Shown one piece after another: positions 14,867-23,542 of a DNA stretch of 46,206 bases. The notes beneath the pieces were generated by a model. It was not told the DNA's origin. It worked only from the letters and a program-made list of their open reading frames with translations, and made no database searches. The DNA lies in the IMG/VR virus record IMGVR_UViG_3300019360_000068, positions 1 to 46,206 of that record, one strand, 5' to 3'. This stretch comes from a virus. The translations under genes and the position numbers were made by a program. How positions within the stretch are numbered: the first letter of the stretch is position 1; every line of letters starts with the position of its first letter.

Positions 14867-14976
14867 ATTGTGAACAAGAACCATCCTGTCCAAATCCAGG
14901 TAAATATAAGCTGTATTGGCCTGGTTCTCCAGCCATTATTGTTTGCGAAGTTCACACAAAAGTATTGCTGATGTGA
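14863..14976 (+). CDS. 37-residue zinc-finger microprotein
   Basis: Starts in an ATGA overlap with the previous stop. The peptide has C3 and C9, then a Trp-Pro-Gly turn, then C30 and H33 (VCEVH), a compact C-x5-C...C-x2-H arrangement that could hold one zinc ion. Small finger peptides of this form occur in many phage replication operons, by recollection. Function unknown. Confidence 0.55.
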   Translation: MNCEQEPSCPNPGKYKLYWPGSPAIIVCEVHTKVLLM

Positions 14977-15017
14977 TATTTCTTGCTTGGGTTCTATGTA
15001 GAGGTGGAGGAAATAAA

Positions 15018-15872
15018 ATGAATACATCCCCCAATGGAGTAGTCTGTTTCTATCATGGAAACTGTTTCGATGGAATTTGTGCTGCTTGGGTTGTGTCTCT
15101 AAAATACCCTGATGCAGAGTTTATTCCAGTTAACTATGGTGATATGGGGCTTATGCAAAGCATTCAACAAGATTGCTTTGAGAATGCCAATATCAATACT
15201 CATTACGTTGTTGTGGATTTCTCATTCCCACGCGATTTAATGATTCAGATGGCTAACAAGGCAAAATCGATGATTGTACTAGACCATCATCAGACTAACC
15301 AGAAAGATTGCGAGGGACTAGATTTCTGCAAATTTGATATGGCAGAATCTGGTGCATCACTCGCGTGGAAACATTTCTTTCCTACAGAACCAATGCCCAA
15401 GATTGTTCAGTATGTAGCTGACCAAGATTTGTGGAAATTTGAGCTTCCTTATTCCAGAGAAATCAATGCCTATATTCAGTTATTTGATATGATTTTAGAA
15501 AACTATAATTATCTCTGGAAAATTCTAGATAGTCCTATGGGATTAGAAATTGCTGTCATTGGTGGTCAAGCTATTAAACAGTACAAAGACACACTCGTTA
15601 AACGTATTGTCAAGTCCCATCGCATTCTTGACATTCTAGGTCATAGGGTTGCTGTAGTGAATTCTCCAGTACTAATGAGTGAAGTTGGAGAGGCGCTTGC
15701 TAGGCTTCCGGGAGTCATCTTCGGAGCTTATTACTTTCAACGTAGCGATGGAATGGTGCAGTGGGGCGCTAGGTCTATCGGAGATTTTGATGTTTCGATA
15801 GTGGCTAAGAAATTCGGTGGGGGAGGACACAAGAATGCAGCAGGATGGCAGGTTGAGGGGAAAAATCCGTAA
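15018..15872 (+). CDS. DHH-family phosphoesterase
   Basis: 284 residues from ATG 15018, preceded by GGTGGAGG. DHH motifs are in order: HGNCFDG (13-19, with Asn where Asp is usual), VVDFSF with D67, DHH at 89-91, DQD at 135-137, and the DHHA1 glycine motif GGGGHKNAAGW near the end. The family includes RecJ, oligoribonuclease NrnA and cyclic-dinucleotide phosphodiesterases. The short length and HxNxxDG start fit NrnA-like or c-di-AMP-type enzymes more than RecJ. In a phage it may recycle nanoRNA or cleave a host signalling nucleotide; both are inference. Confidence 0.8.
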   Translation: MNTSPNGVVCFYHGNCFDGICAAWVVSLKYPDAEFIPVNYGDMGLMQSIQQDCFENANINTHYVVVDFSFPRDLMIQMANKAKSMIVLDHHQTNQKDCEGLDFCKFDMAESGASLAWKHFFPTEPMPKIVQYVADQDLWKFELPYSREINAYIQLFDMILENYNYLWKILDSPMGLEIAVIGGQAIKQYKDTLVKRIVKSHRILDILGHRVAVVNSPVLMSEVGEALARLPGVIFGAYYFQRSDGMVQWGARSIGDFDVSIVAKKFGGGGHKNAAGWQVEGKNP

Positions 15873-16071
15873 GATTCTTCCGCAGAAGAACTATGGATTT
15901 ATTCGTCACAAGGGGATTGATTACTTCTTCCATCGCTCTGCGTATCAAGGTGATTGGCAGCAGCTAATTGAAGATGCCTCATTCTCTCAAGAAGAACCAG
16001 ACATTCAGGTTACTTTCGAGATAGAACAATCAGATAAGGGGCCTCGTGCTACAAACGTGGAGAGACTATGA
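15835..16071 (+). CDS. Second cold-shock-domain protein
   Basis: 78 residues from ATG 15835, which lies inside the DHH gene (overlap 38 bases) behind GGGAGG. The domain starts almost at once: GKIRKILPQKNYGFIRH with RNP1-like NYGFI, then DYFFHRS as RNP2. It differs from the CSD protein at 9769-10071 by lacking the N-terminal linker. It would bind single-stranded nucleic acid. Its stop overlaps the start of the MazG-like gene. Confidence 0.7.
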   Translation: MQQDGRLRGKIRKILPQKNYGFIRHKGIDYFFHRSAYQGDWQQLIEDASFSQEEPDIQVTFEIEQSDKGPRATNVERL

Positions 16072-16454
16072 TTACTATCGATGAACTCGCCAAGCGAATT
16101 CGATTTAACAATGGTTTTCAGGGTTTTGTAGTTGATAATAAAACCATATACCAAAAATTACTCCTTGCAGTCTCAGAAATTTGTGAGGCTGAGGAAGAAC
16201 TAAGAGATGGTCATGCCATCGAAAAAATCTACTTCAATACTCCTGAGGGGGAAAGAATAAATTATTCAGCCAAATATAGTTTAGCTAATACTCCTATTGG
16301 CGTAAAGCCAGAAGGATTTCCTGTCGAGATTGCAGATGCAATTATTCGTTTGTTAGATATTTGTGTTGTATTCGATATTAATATTGAGGAAGTAATACTT
16401 CTCAAACTTGAGTATAATCAGACTCGTCCTCCGAAGCATGGGAAACAATTCTGA
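16068..16454 (+). CDS. MazG-like NTP pyrophosphohydrolase
   Basis: 128 residues. Conserved-looking elements are VSEICEAEEELRDG (residues 36-49; E-x2-E-x2-E metal ligands), then GFPVEIADAIIRLLDIC (EIAD with ligands E and D), then a C-terminal YNQTRPPKHGKQF, all in the order of phage MazG-like all-alpha pyrophosphatases. Such enzymes hydrolyse (d)NTPs, or alarmones in some phages. ATG 16068 overlaps the previous stop, and GGAGAG lies before it. The tRNA follows after six bases. Confidence 0.8.
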   Translation: MITIDELAKRIRFNNGFQGFVVDNKTIYQKLLLAVSEICEAEEELRDGHAIEKIYFNTPEGERINYSAKYSLANTPIGVKPEGFPVEIADAIIRLLDICVVFDINIEEVILLKLEYNQTRPPKHGKQF

Positions 16455-16460
16455 TAAATG

Positions 16461-16544
16461 GCCGGATTGGCGGAATGGCAGACGCGCGGGACTTAAAATC
16501 CTGTTCTTAACAGAGTGTGGGTTCGACTCCCTCATCCGGCACCA
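16461..16544 (+). tRNA. tRNA-Leu (anticodon TAA), CCA encoded
   Basis: Acceptor arms GCCGGAT and ATCCGGC pair perfectly; the anticodon arm is CGGGA-CTTAAAA-TCCTG with TAA at 16494-16496; a long class II variable arm (TTCTTAACAGAG) and TTCGACT T-loop follow. The T-stem has one T-T mismatch. ACCA is encoded at the 3' end. It reads UUA (and UUG by wobble), codons that may be rarer in the host than in this fairly AT-rich phage. Confidence 0.93.
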
Positions 16545-16588
16545 TTCATATGACTGACGTGACAAATTAAAAGAATGATGGAGGACTA

Positions 16589-17053
16589 ATGTCACACGAA
16601 GAAAACCAGAAGAGAGTTCGGCATGGTAATCCCATATTCTACGCATTATTAGCTGATGCGGCTGAAATTCATGACAGAAAATCACATGACTACGCTAGCA
16701 ATGATAATCCATGTGGGAACTATCATTTTGCTGGCGAGCTTGCGTCACTCTTTGCGCATAGCCCGAAAGATATGGGATTTGTGGGGAGAATCGGAGAGAA
16801 GCTTTACAGGCTAGCTAACTTAGAGAAGGATGGTAAGATACCGAAGAATGAATCGGTAGAGGATACCGAAATCGATATCATTACCATCGCAACTCTATGG
16901 ATAGCTGACAGGCGTCAGCGTCGAATAATGGATGGTACTGCTAATACTAATGCTAAGGATACAGAAGCTGGCATGATACGCCAATCCCAAGGACTTTCCC
17001 AGTCTTGCAGCCAGAAGGAATCCTTACCCCTGAACCTACGTTATCCAGTCTAG
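16589..17053 (+). CDS. DUF1599-like (Nmad1-type) protein
   Basis: 154 residues after GGAGGACTA. The core (DYASNDNPCGNY, then GRIGEKLYRLANL and ESVEDTEIDIITIATLW) fits the DUF1599 / nucleotide-modification-associated family, which is usually placed near nucleotide metabolism. A role with MazG in nucleotide pools is possible. The last 34 residues lie over the 3' end of the opposite-strand gene, look polar and uninformative, and may be an acquired read-through extension. It is the last + strand gene before the convergence. Confidence 0.65.
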   Translation: MSHEENQKRVRHGNPIFYALLADAAEIHDRKSHDYASNDNPCGNYHFAGELASLFAHSPKDMGFVGRIGEKLYRLANLEKDGKIPKNESVEDTEIDIITIATLWIADRRQRRIMDGTANTNAKDTEAGMIRQSQGLSQSCSQKESLPLNLRYPV

Positions 17054-17645
17054 TATTTAAATTTCCAACTTCTAAATGAGCATAATCGGATAGCTCGAAA
17101 TGCTGTCTACTAAGCTCTATGTCTCGCGCTTCTAGCGCCGTAACGCGGCTTAACAAAGCAACTACCTGAGCTTCTAACTGCTCAATTCTTTTAGTAATGG
17201 GGCCTAAATCAACGGGGACAGGCTGAGGGGTAGGAGTAGTTCCCCCACCTGTATCCCCAATGTGATTGAAAGCCTGAACAGGAATAAATTCCTGCCCTGC
17301 CAGATTCAACGTATCGGGACGTGAGATAAGACTCTGATTAGGTAATCCCTGACTCAGAATCGTATCATATCCCCATAATCCACCACAACAATTTCTTGCA
17401 ATAACATCTGTGGACGGAGGTCTGCCTCCACCCGCAGCTTTATGTCCCCATCCCTCACTAGGGAATGTGAATGCAAATTGTTCTGCAAGATTATGAGTCC
17501 ATTCTCTCGCAACATCAGAATTGAGGGCTGGAAGACCAAACTTAGCAGCATAAGCTACTAATAGGTCTGTATGCTTCTGCTCGAATCGAGGCTGGGCAAA
17601 AGCAGGAGTAGCGAGTAGTAAGAACACTAACGCTCGAAGAATCAT
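16953..17645 (-). CDS. Secreted coiled-coil protein, possible virion or lysis factor
   Basis: 230 residues with a clear signal peptide (MILRALVFLLLATPAFA, then QP). The mature part has an alpha region with WTHNLAEQF and SEGWGHKAAGG (residues about 48-73), a Gly/Pro linker, and a coiled coil of heptads at about 150-185 (ITKRIEQLEAQVVALLSRV). GGAGGCACA precedes the ATG, which overlaps the upstream stop (ATGA). Export to the periplasm or surface is likely in a cell with Sec. It ends the late operon and converges with the DUF1599-like gene. Family unknown to me. Confidence 0.6.
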   Translation of the reverse strand: MILRALVFLLLATPAFAQPRFEQKHTDLLVAYAAKFGLPALNSDVAREWTHNLAEQFAFTFPSEGWGHKAAGGGRPPSTDVIARNCCGGLWGYDTILSQGLPNQSLISRPDTLNLAGQEFIPVQAFNHIGDTGGGTTPTPQPVPVDLGPITKRIEQLEAQVVALLSRVTALEARDIELSRQHFELSDYAHLEVGNLNTRLDNVGSGVRIPSGCKTGKVLGIGVSCQLLYP

Positions 17646-19744
17646 TGTGCCTCCGGATAGGATTGGACACCCATACCAAGTGCAGACAAGGGCACTGTAA
17701 TGGGTAAGAGTTTGGGGTCTGTTTTAGATACTTCATACATATCTTGAAGCACCATTGGAATGAATCGCTGAGAGACAGCATTCTCAAATGGATTCATGCT
17801 AGTAAGGTTCATTTTCTCGCCAGTCATTTCACGACCCCCACTGGCAAGTGAGTAGGCAAAAGCTAATGTAGGATGAAGCTTGCCACGCGCAAATCTACCA
17901 GCAACATCAGCCCATGATGGGTCATATGGTCCCTTGCGATTCCACAGGTCGTATTCTCTATTTCCGCCCTGCGTGCTAGTAACCATCTGACCACGGGTAA
18001 AGGGGGTATTACCCTCAAACCCTGTAGCCGGACCCATTGGGTTGAGAAGCCTATTAGCGGCTACAATGTATTGCTGGAAACCACCATAGGTGTCCAAGCG
18101 AGTATCACCTACCTTTAGCTTACCGAAGTCAGCCGAAGATGGGTCCATTGATACTTCACCACCAGCCATCTTACCTAGCTGAGTGATAGTATTACCAACA
18201 GCAGCCATTGCAAGTAAGCTCTTTAGAGCCTCATTACGAACAGGTGCTGGAGCCATGATGTAATAAGCTGGATTTAGCATCTTCAATCGTGACGCAACTA
18301 AGCGTGGCGAGAAGAGCATAGTATTCAGTGCTACTGCACTACTTTCCAGCCTACCTAATGACCCACGTCCAGACGCTGTATTGACGAAATCAGCCATTGC
18401 ACGAGCCAATGGAAGATTGGTTTCTCCGTTAGCACCAATAATCTTAGAATCCCTCACAAGGGAGTCAAAGGTATCAGCACGGAGCTTATTGAGGAAGGCT
18501 GTGTAGGCACGATTTGACCTTCTGACTCCTGGGATTTTTTCAGCCCAAGTAGACATAATGGCTTCTTCGCGCTTACTCAAGTTAGTTAAATCAGTAAGCT
18601 TAAGTCCTGCATCCTCAGCGAAGGATGGGACGATTTTCTCTACACCATCAGCACCCTTTATGATGCGTTCACGAAAGAGTGGACGTTGACTAATCTCATC
18701 CTGTAGTGCTCTGAATGCATCCTCAGAAGCCCATGACTTCATCATAGGTACAATAGCGTTCCAAAACTCTTTCTTGTGGATAAGTCCAATTCCCTGACGT
18801 AAAGGTGCAGACACGTCGATAGAAGCAGAGAGAGCGCGTGGCAGATTAAGAGCTTCTACTACTGGATTACTATTCTGAACATCCGTAAGAGGACCAATCC
18901 TCTCAGCTCCAATAGCCTGATTAGTAGCAGCGGATTTAGTAGGTCTAGTTAAACTAACTTCTGATTCTAATATAGGCTGCGGTTCAATTTTGTTTGTTCT
19001 ACGTAGTTTGAAGCCCTGAGCTGTAGCTTCTTCTAATTCAAAACCCTGCTCCTTTAAGCTCTTAATGAGTTCGGGAGTTCCTTTCTTAATCCGAACAACA
19101 TTAATGTTCTCAGGAACAATATTTGGTCCCTTCTTGGCAGCAACGGGAGTAGCAGGGAGTGGAATATCAGCTGTAGCACCAGATGACTTAGTCTTGGCTC
19201 CTGGAACATGCATCATTTCAGCTATACCACCACCCACTTCAACTAATCCACTTCCAACATCTTGCCACGAAGCATTAGGGTCAAACAGAGCATTTCCCGC
19301 ACTAAAAACACCATGACCAGCAGTTCCTGCTGATGCAACTTTTCCGACTGCACTTAGTCCTCGTGATACACCTGCTAATCCTGCATTGGCAGCAGGAGCA
19401 GCACCCATACTTCCTATAGTCGTAGCGATATTAACGGGACTAGTTAGGCTACTGGCTAAATCAGCCATTCCTTGAGTGGCACCAGATAAAAAGCCTTTCC
19501 CTCTAGCCATTGCTCCTGAGAGATAACCATCATCTCTATTAACAGGAGCATCAATCCAATCAGCAACAGGCTTCCACGCGCGAGACGGGAGGTCTGTTAA
19601 TGGTTCGCTGATAGCGTTCCAGCCTCGTTGTAATAGCCCAGGTTCTTCTCCACCAACACTGGACAGAAAATCATCCAGTTCATTGTCTGGAACCTCAGCT
19701 TCACTGTATACAGCTTTACCGTTAGGTAGGATGTATCGAGGCAT
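17642..19744 (-). CDS. Large internal virion-type protein
   Basis: 700 residues. The N-terminus (MPRYILPNGKAVYSEAEVPD) is like virion proteins of this type. Several Ala/Gly-rich helical stretches follow (about 78-175), with later blocks including DFGKLKVGDTRLDTYGGFQQ near 545-565, a pattern I associate with large polyvalent or ejection proteins. No enzyme motif is visible. Being third of three adjacent large proteins (446, 470, 700 residues), it may correspond to the gp16-like member of a podovirus ejection set; that match is by layout, not sequence. Confidence 0.55.
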   Translation of the reverse strand: MPRYILPNGKAVYSEAEVPDNELDDFLSSVGGEEPGLLQRGWNAISEPLTDLPSRAWKPVADWIDAPVNRDDGYLSGAMARGKGFLSGATQGMADLASSLTSPVNIATTIGSMGAAPAANAGLAGVSRGLSAVGKVASAGTAGHGVFSAGNALFDPNASWQDVGSGLVEVGGGIAEMMHVPGAKTKSSGATADIPLPATPVAAKKGPNIVPENINVVRIKKGTPELIKSLKEQGFELEEATAQGFKLRRTNKIEPQPILESEVSLTRPTKSAATNQAIGAERIGPLTDVQNSNPVVEALNLPRALSASIDVSAPLRQGIGLIHKKEFWNAIVPMMKSWASEDAFRALQDEISQRPLFRERIIKGADGVEKIVPSFAEDAGLKLTDLTNLSKREEAIMSTWAEKIPGVRRSNRAYTAFLNKLRADTFDSLVRDSKIIGANGETNLPLARAMADFVNTASGRGSLGRLESSAVALNTMLFSPRLVASRLKMLNPAYYIMAPAPVRNEALKSLLAMAAVGNTITQLGKMAGGEVSMDPSSADFGKLKVGDTRLDTYGGFQQYIVAANRLLNPMGPATGFEGNTPFTRGQMVTSTQGGNREYDLWNRKGPYDPSWADVAGRFARGKLHPTLAFAYSLASGGREMTGEKMNLTSMNPFENAVSQRFIPMVLQDMYEVSKTDPKLLPITVPLSALGMGVQSYPEAQ

Positions 19745-19746
19745 GA

Positions 19747-21159
19747 TTATGGCTCTACGTAGACACGACCAAACTTAGTCTGCTTCCACTTTCCACCTGG
19801 CTTAGCACCTTGTGGTGGAGTATCAGCAGTAGTAGACGCCCCTTGAGAGGGAGGCTTAACTACTGAACCTGAGGAAGTATCAGTCTTTACGGAACCATTA
19901 TCACCAGTTCTACCAGGCTGAGGAATGGCAGGCATATCACCATAAATCAGTTGGCGAATCTGGTCATATTGCTGTTGAGTGGGACCTGATTTCGCAAAGA
20001 GTCCCCCACCAGTAGTAGGAGGGGTAACAGTGAAATCATAGGGTCCATTGAACTTGACCCACTTACCAAGTTCAGGATTCGTGTTGACTATTTGACGAGC
20101 AGAAGTAGCTTGTTTAGTTCTAATAACAGCAGGAGACTCAGCAGTAGTACTACGACCTCCCCCATTAGTAGGACGAGTAATAGCACCCGTAGGAGTCGCC
20201 AAGTCACGTACTTCTCCTGTTATTTGGTTAATCTTAACGGCCTTAGTTCCGCCAGAACCATCAGGCACATTATAGACCTGCCATCCACGAGTTTCTGCTA
20301 TTGATTCTCTTCCTGCCTGTCTAACTCCTTCAGTCTGACGCTGCTGTGAACCAGTAGCCTGAATACGCTCCAGAGCATTTTCCTGCCCAAGAGTTATCTT
20401 ATCAGCTTCACTCAAGACACCAGATGGAATACCAGTATCAGTGGTTTTGCCATCAGCTGGATTAAGCAGCATTACATTTCCGCCCTTAGTAGCAATTACC
20501 TTAAGTCCAGGATTCTTGGACTTGAAATCATAGATATCTGCTCGCTGTTGGCGAATGTTAGCATTGACTTCATTATTCTTCGCGCGTTCAGCATCAGCCT
20601 GTGCTCGAAGTTCTTGAGATACAGTCTGATATGCCAACATTCGCATATTCGAGTTTTCTTGTCGTTCCAAATTAGCTGCCTGCTGAGCAGGACCAATCTG
20701 ATTCTTCCAATCCGTCATTCGACGGGTGTTATGGAAATCCATCACTCTCTGACCAGCCTCAGGACCACTCTTTAGGTCGGTGAGAATAGCAGCAATGGTT
20801 CTCCATGCGCCTGGTCTTTCATATTGTGGATAATTTTGCATAAGCGAGTCAAACCTATCACTCGCATCATTAGCTGGTTGATAGAGGTCAGACATACGTT
20901 GTCCAACATCCATCATTCCTGGCTGATTACCCATAGGACCAGACACAGGATTGCTAGAAGCAACAGGAGGAGTATTAGTTGCGGTAGCATCCGGGCCAAA
21001 GAAAATGTTATCGAAAGGGTTACGTGATGTAGGCATTCCACCACCTATGCCAATGGGTGGTAGATTGCCCATGATACCTCCCTGTGAGGGAAGGTCATTT
21101 CCAATTATTGGCTGATTGAAGATATTTTGGAGTCTGAGATTTTCAAGCCAATTAGGCAT
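19747..21159 (-). CDS. Internal virion-type protein with coiled coil
   Basis: 470 residues. The N-terminal quarter is Pro/Gly/Asn-rich and probably disordered; the middle (about 145-290) is a helical, Gln/Ala/Arg-rich coiled coil; the C-terminal part is again low complexity and ends in KQTKFGRVYVEP. Start overlaps the stop of the S74 protein by 8 bases. By layout it is the middle member of the presumed ejection trio. No catalytic motif recognised. Confidence 0.5.
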   Translation of the reverse strand: MPNWLENLRLQNIFNQPIIGNDLPSQGGIMGNLPPIGIGGGMPTSRNPFDNIFFGPDATATNTPPVASSNPVSGPMGNQPGMMDVGQRMSDLYQPANDASDRFDSLMQNYPQYERPGAWRTIAAILTDLKSGPEAGQRVMDFHNTRRMTDWKNQIGPAQQAANLERQENSNMRMLAYQTVSQELRAQADAERAKNNEVNANIRQQRADIYDFKSKNPGLKVIATKGGNVMLLNPADGKTTDTGIPSGVLSEADKITLGQENALERIQATGSQQRQTEGVRQAGRESIAETRGWQVYNVPDGSGGTKAVKINQITGEVRDLATPTGAITRPTNGGGRSTTAESPAVIRTKQATSARQIVNTNPELGKWVKFNGPYDFTVTPPTTGGGLFAKSGPTQQQYDQIRQLIYGDMPAIPQPGRTGDNGSVKTDTSSGSVVKPPSQGASTTADTPPQGAKPGGKWKQTKFGRVYVEP

Positions 21160-22492
21160 CGGCTAAAGCCTCCTTCTGAGAGGCGAGAACTACTCCCATT
21201 ACGTCAGCAAGGTGTATGGTCTTACCATCACCCACTCCAAACTTCTTCTGGAATTGTTCAGCGATAGGACCAAAATGACGAGTCTTATCACCCTTATATT
21301 TCCAAGTATAGAGAGGAAGTTCTTTAAGAGCTTGGGAAATTGAACCCAAATTCTCAACAGGTTCAATTTCCTCTTTAAAAGTTTCGCTGGAGAAAATGAA
21401 TGGCAATGCAGAAAGACCTGCACCAAGAGCAGTCTTCCACTTAGAAGGTCCACTACTTTGTACAGGACCCTGCCAATTCGGGTCTCCACCGCTAGGATTA
21501 CCACCACCGCGTCCACCCATTGACTGAGCAAGATATGGTGCAGCAGTTCCTGCAAATCCTAAAGCCTTCTGCCACCACGGCTGAGATTGTGGAATACGGC
21601 TAGCAGCATTAAGTTGAGTATTAAGAAGGTCAAGACCATAACCGCGTCTGGAATTCTCAGCTCCTAGTCCTGATTGGTAAGCATTAAGAGCTTGATTACC
21701 AAACATATTAGACATGCCAGGAGTAGTTCCAAACAGATTAGCCTGTCCACCAAGTGAAGCAAGCTGCATCTGTCGCATATTCTGTAGTGACTGCTCGCTC
21801 ATTCCCTGAGTTTGAATATCAGCACCTTGATTAGCTAGAGCAGCCTGTAACATGCGGCCAGCCTCGCTATCAGCAAGACCACCCATCGTGCTACCTGTCT
21901 GAGTAATACCAGATAGACCAAACATTTTACCCTGACGGATAGAGTTTGCAAGTTCTGCATTTACTCCCGTCATGGCTTCTGCCATCTGTTCGGGGAGTTC
22001 ACGTTGTGCGCGGCTTACAGCAGCAATATAGTTAGGAGCACCACCATTACCACCTAGTGCCCTAGCCCTATCAAGCTGCATCATGGTATTCCCATACGAT
22101 GCTCGTATTGGAGAGATACCACGCGCTCTTAGTTCTTGGACATCCTTATCAGAATATCCGCCAGTGTTGGCAAAATCCCGATATCCAGGCATTGCCTCGC
22201 GTAAGTAGCCATACGCCTCACCAAGTTCGCGTGGGCGTTCAGCATTTACACGTTCAAAGCTAAATTTCGTAGGTTTACCAAGACCAGCAGAAAAGTCTTG
22301 ATAACCTTTCATAATGTTGCCATAGTCCTGAGTCTGTCGGGCTGAGGCATCATTATAATTACCATACATTTGATTTCCCAGCTGAGTCATATTCTGCTCA
22401 GCCTGGGAAGGACCACGACTTATTTCCTCATTATACCGCTGTTGAGCAGTATTGAGGACTTGTTGTGCTGGTGATGTTTTTTTCTTACCCAT
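21152..22492 (-). CDS. Virion protein with C-terminal S74 chaperone domain
   Basis: 446 residues. The first 300 are helical, Gln/Ala/Met-rich and lack a fibre-like beta helix. A Trp-Gly-rich linker and a short hydrophobic stretch (LGAGLSALPFIF, 356-367) lead into an S74 (intramolecular chaperone) domain: SSETFKEEIEPV (368-379), YTWKY, HFGPIAEQF and LADVMGVVLASQKEAL. The Ser (368) and Lys (373) of the self-cleaving dyad are present, so release of the last 79 residues is possible. S74 domains usually trimerise tail spikes; here the carrier looks like an internal virion protein. Confidence 0.65.
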   Translation of the reverse strand: MGKKKTSPAQQVLNTAQQRYNEEISRGPSQAEQNMTQLGNQMYGNYNDASARQTQDYGNIMKGYQDFSAGLGKPTKFSFERVNAERPRELGEAYGYLREAMPGYRDFANTGGYSDKDVQELRARGISPIRASYGNTMMQLDRARALGGNGGAPNYIAAVSRAQRELPEQMAEAMTGVNAELANSIRQGKMFGLSGITQTGSTMGGLADSEAGRMLQAALANQGADIQTQGMSEQSLQNMRQMQLASLGGQANLFGTTPGMSNMFGNQALNAYQSGLGAENSRRGYGLDLLNTQLNAASRIPQSQPWWQKALGFAGTAAPYLAQSMGGRGGGNPSGGDPNWQGPVQSSGPSKWKTALGAGLSALPFIFSSETFKEEIEPVENLGSISQALKELPLYTWKYKGDKTRHFGPIAEQFQKKFGVGDGKTIHLADVMGVVLASQKEALADA

Positions 22493-22865
22493 TAGGCACC
22501 TTTAGGCTTAGAGCCCCTTCTCGAGGATGAAACCCATGCTGTATTAGATGGCTAGCATATTCTGAGTTTTCAGTAAATGCTAACAATTCATCGATTTTGT
22601 ATCTAGTAGCCGTAAAAGATGCGATACGTTGGGCCTCAACAAGTGCCTTACCTATTTTGAGTCTACTTTGGTCAAGATTAGATACTAGATGAATTTCAGC
22701 AACTGGTCGTAAACCACCAGCCATAATTAATCTCTCATCGTCATCCAGAATCATGAAAGCCAAATACATTTTCATAAAATCTGGAAATTCAATATCAGGA
22801 AAATGTTTTTCATGAAATTTTTCAATTTCAGAAATATCCTGAGTTCTCATTTCACGAATAATCAT
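22485..22865 (-). CDS. GNAT-like acetyltransferase
   Basis: 126 residues with the general layout of small phage GNAT-like proteins: REMRTQDISEIEKFHEKHFP (beta1-alpha1), RLIMAGGLRPVAE (beta strands), a region where the acetyl-CoA loop would be (SRLKIGKALVEAQ), and a C-terminal helix-strand ending in YASHLIQHGFHPREG. The canonical R/Q-x-x-G-x-G/A loop is not clear, so activity is uncertain. It overlaps both neighbours by a few bases and is part of the late operon. Confidence 0.6.
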   Translation of the reverse strand: MIIREMRTQDISEIEKFHEKHFPDIEFPDFMKMYLAFMILDDDERLIMAGGLRPVAEIHLVSNLDQSRLKIGKALVEAQRIASFTATRYKIDELLAFTENSEYASHLIQHGFHPREGALSLKVPNG

Positions 22866-23200
22866 GGGTAAGTTCCACCACGTTTAACTTGAACATGAAA
22901 ATGTTCATTAGACTGACCAATTGATTCTAAGATTACTGTGAATTTGGGACCAAGGAAGCTTCCAAAATCACGAGCAAAATCTAGTTTTGAATCAGTATCA
23001 AGAAAATTATGGCTACGAATATCCATAGCCTCATTAGTATAGTGTTTACTACCAGTCATATGAGTTCCATTAGCCATAGCAGTAATAACAAGGTCAGGCC
23101 CAACATTCCGGCGATGGAATTGCTCTAATTTGTAGAGCATATATGCCATCGCCGGAGTGAGTTGTGAGAAATAAACTTCCTCACTTTTGGTAATAATCAT
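22862..23200 (-). CDS. M15-type peptidase, candidate endolysin
   Basis: 112 residues from ATG 23200, two bases from the upstream stop; an earlier TTG at 23236 would overlap that gene. The zinc pattern of M15/VanY peptidases is present: H53 and D60 in SKHYTNEAMDI, then NEHFHVQ with E99, H100 and H102. These enzymes cut peptide crosslinks of peptidoglycan (D-Ala-D-Ala or endopeptidase), so it is the best endolysin candidate in the window. There is no signal peptide. The short length is normal for a one-domain phage M15 enzyme. Confidence 0.75.
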   Translation of the reverse strand: MIITKSEEVYFSQLTPAMAYMLYKLEQFHRRNVGPDLVITAMANGTHMTGSKHYTNEAMDIRSHNFLDTDSKLDFARDFGSFLGPKFTVILESIGQSNEHFHVQVKRGGTYP

Positions 23201-23201
23201 A

Positions 23202-23528
23202 TTACCCGAGGACGATTTCGTCACCGTCGATGACAAGGGTCAGAATGTTGTTAGTTCCTGCAAACGCCTGAAAGATTTCGGTAGTGCTCAGGACGTAGTA
23301 GCAGAAATGGTCAAACACAGTTCCAGCAGCAATGCTATAGGCATCGAAAATACGAGTACCAGCAGCATCAGCACCAATTGAAGCAGTAAACGTCACAGCC
23401 GCACCAGAAGGATTCTGGATATGGATATGACGAATAACTGTCTTGGTTAATGCAGGGACCGTATATTTCGTTGCGGCAGCATTACTTACCTGCGCTGGCC
23501 CCGCTAATCTAATAGGAATGCGTGCCAT
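23202..23528 (-). CDS. Small beta-rich virion-type protein
   Basis: 108 residues, nearly all beta strands with Ala/Thr/Gly (IRLAGPAQVSNAAATKYTVP, then VTFTASIGADAAGTRIFDAY). Such proteins in phage tail or fibre modules often form capping or decoration sandwiches. It lies 14 bases from the larger beta protein upstream, and TCTCC (minus GGAGA) serves its ATG. Specific family not recognised. Confidence 0.5.
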   Translation of the reverse strand: MARIPIRLAGPAQVSNAAATKYTVPALTKTVIRHIHIQNPSGAAVTFTASIGADAAGTRIFDAYSIAAGTVFDHFCYYVLSTTEIFQAFAGTNNILTLVIDGDEIVLG

Positions 23529-23542
23529 TATCTCTTCTCCTG

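Noticed and set aside
16461-16544. tRNA gene as phage attachment site
   Set aside because: There is no integrase gene and no repeated tRNA fragment, so it is read as a functional phage tRNA.
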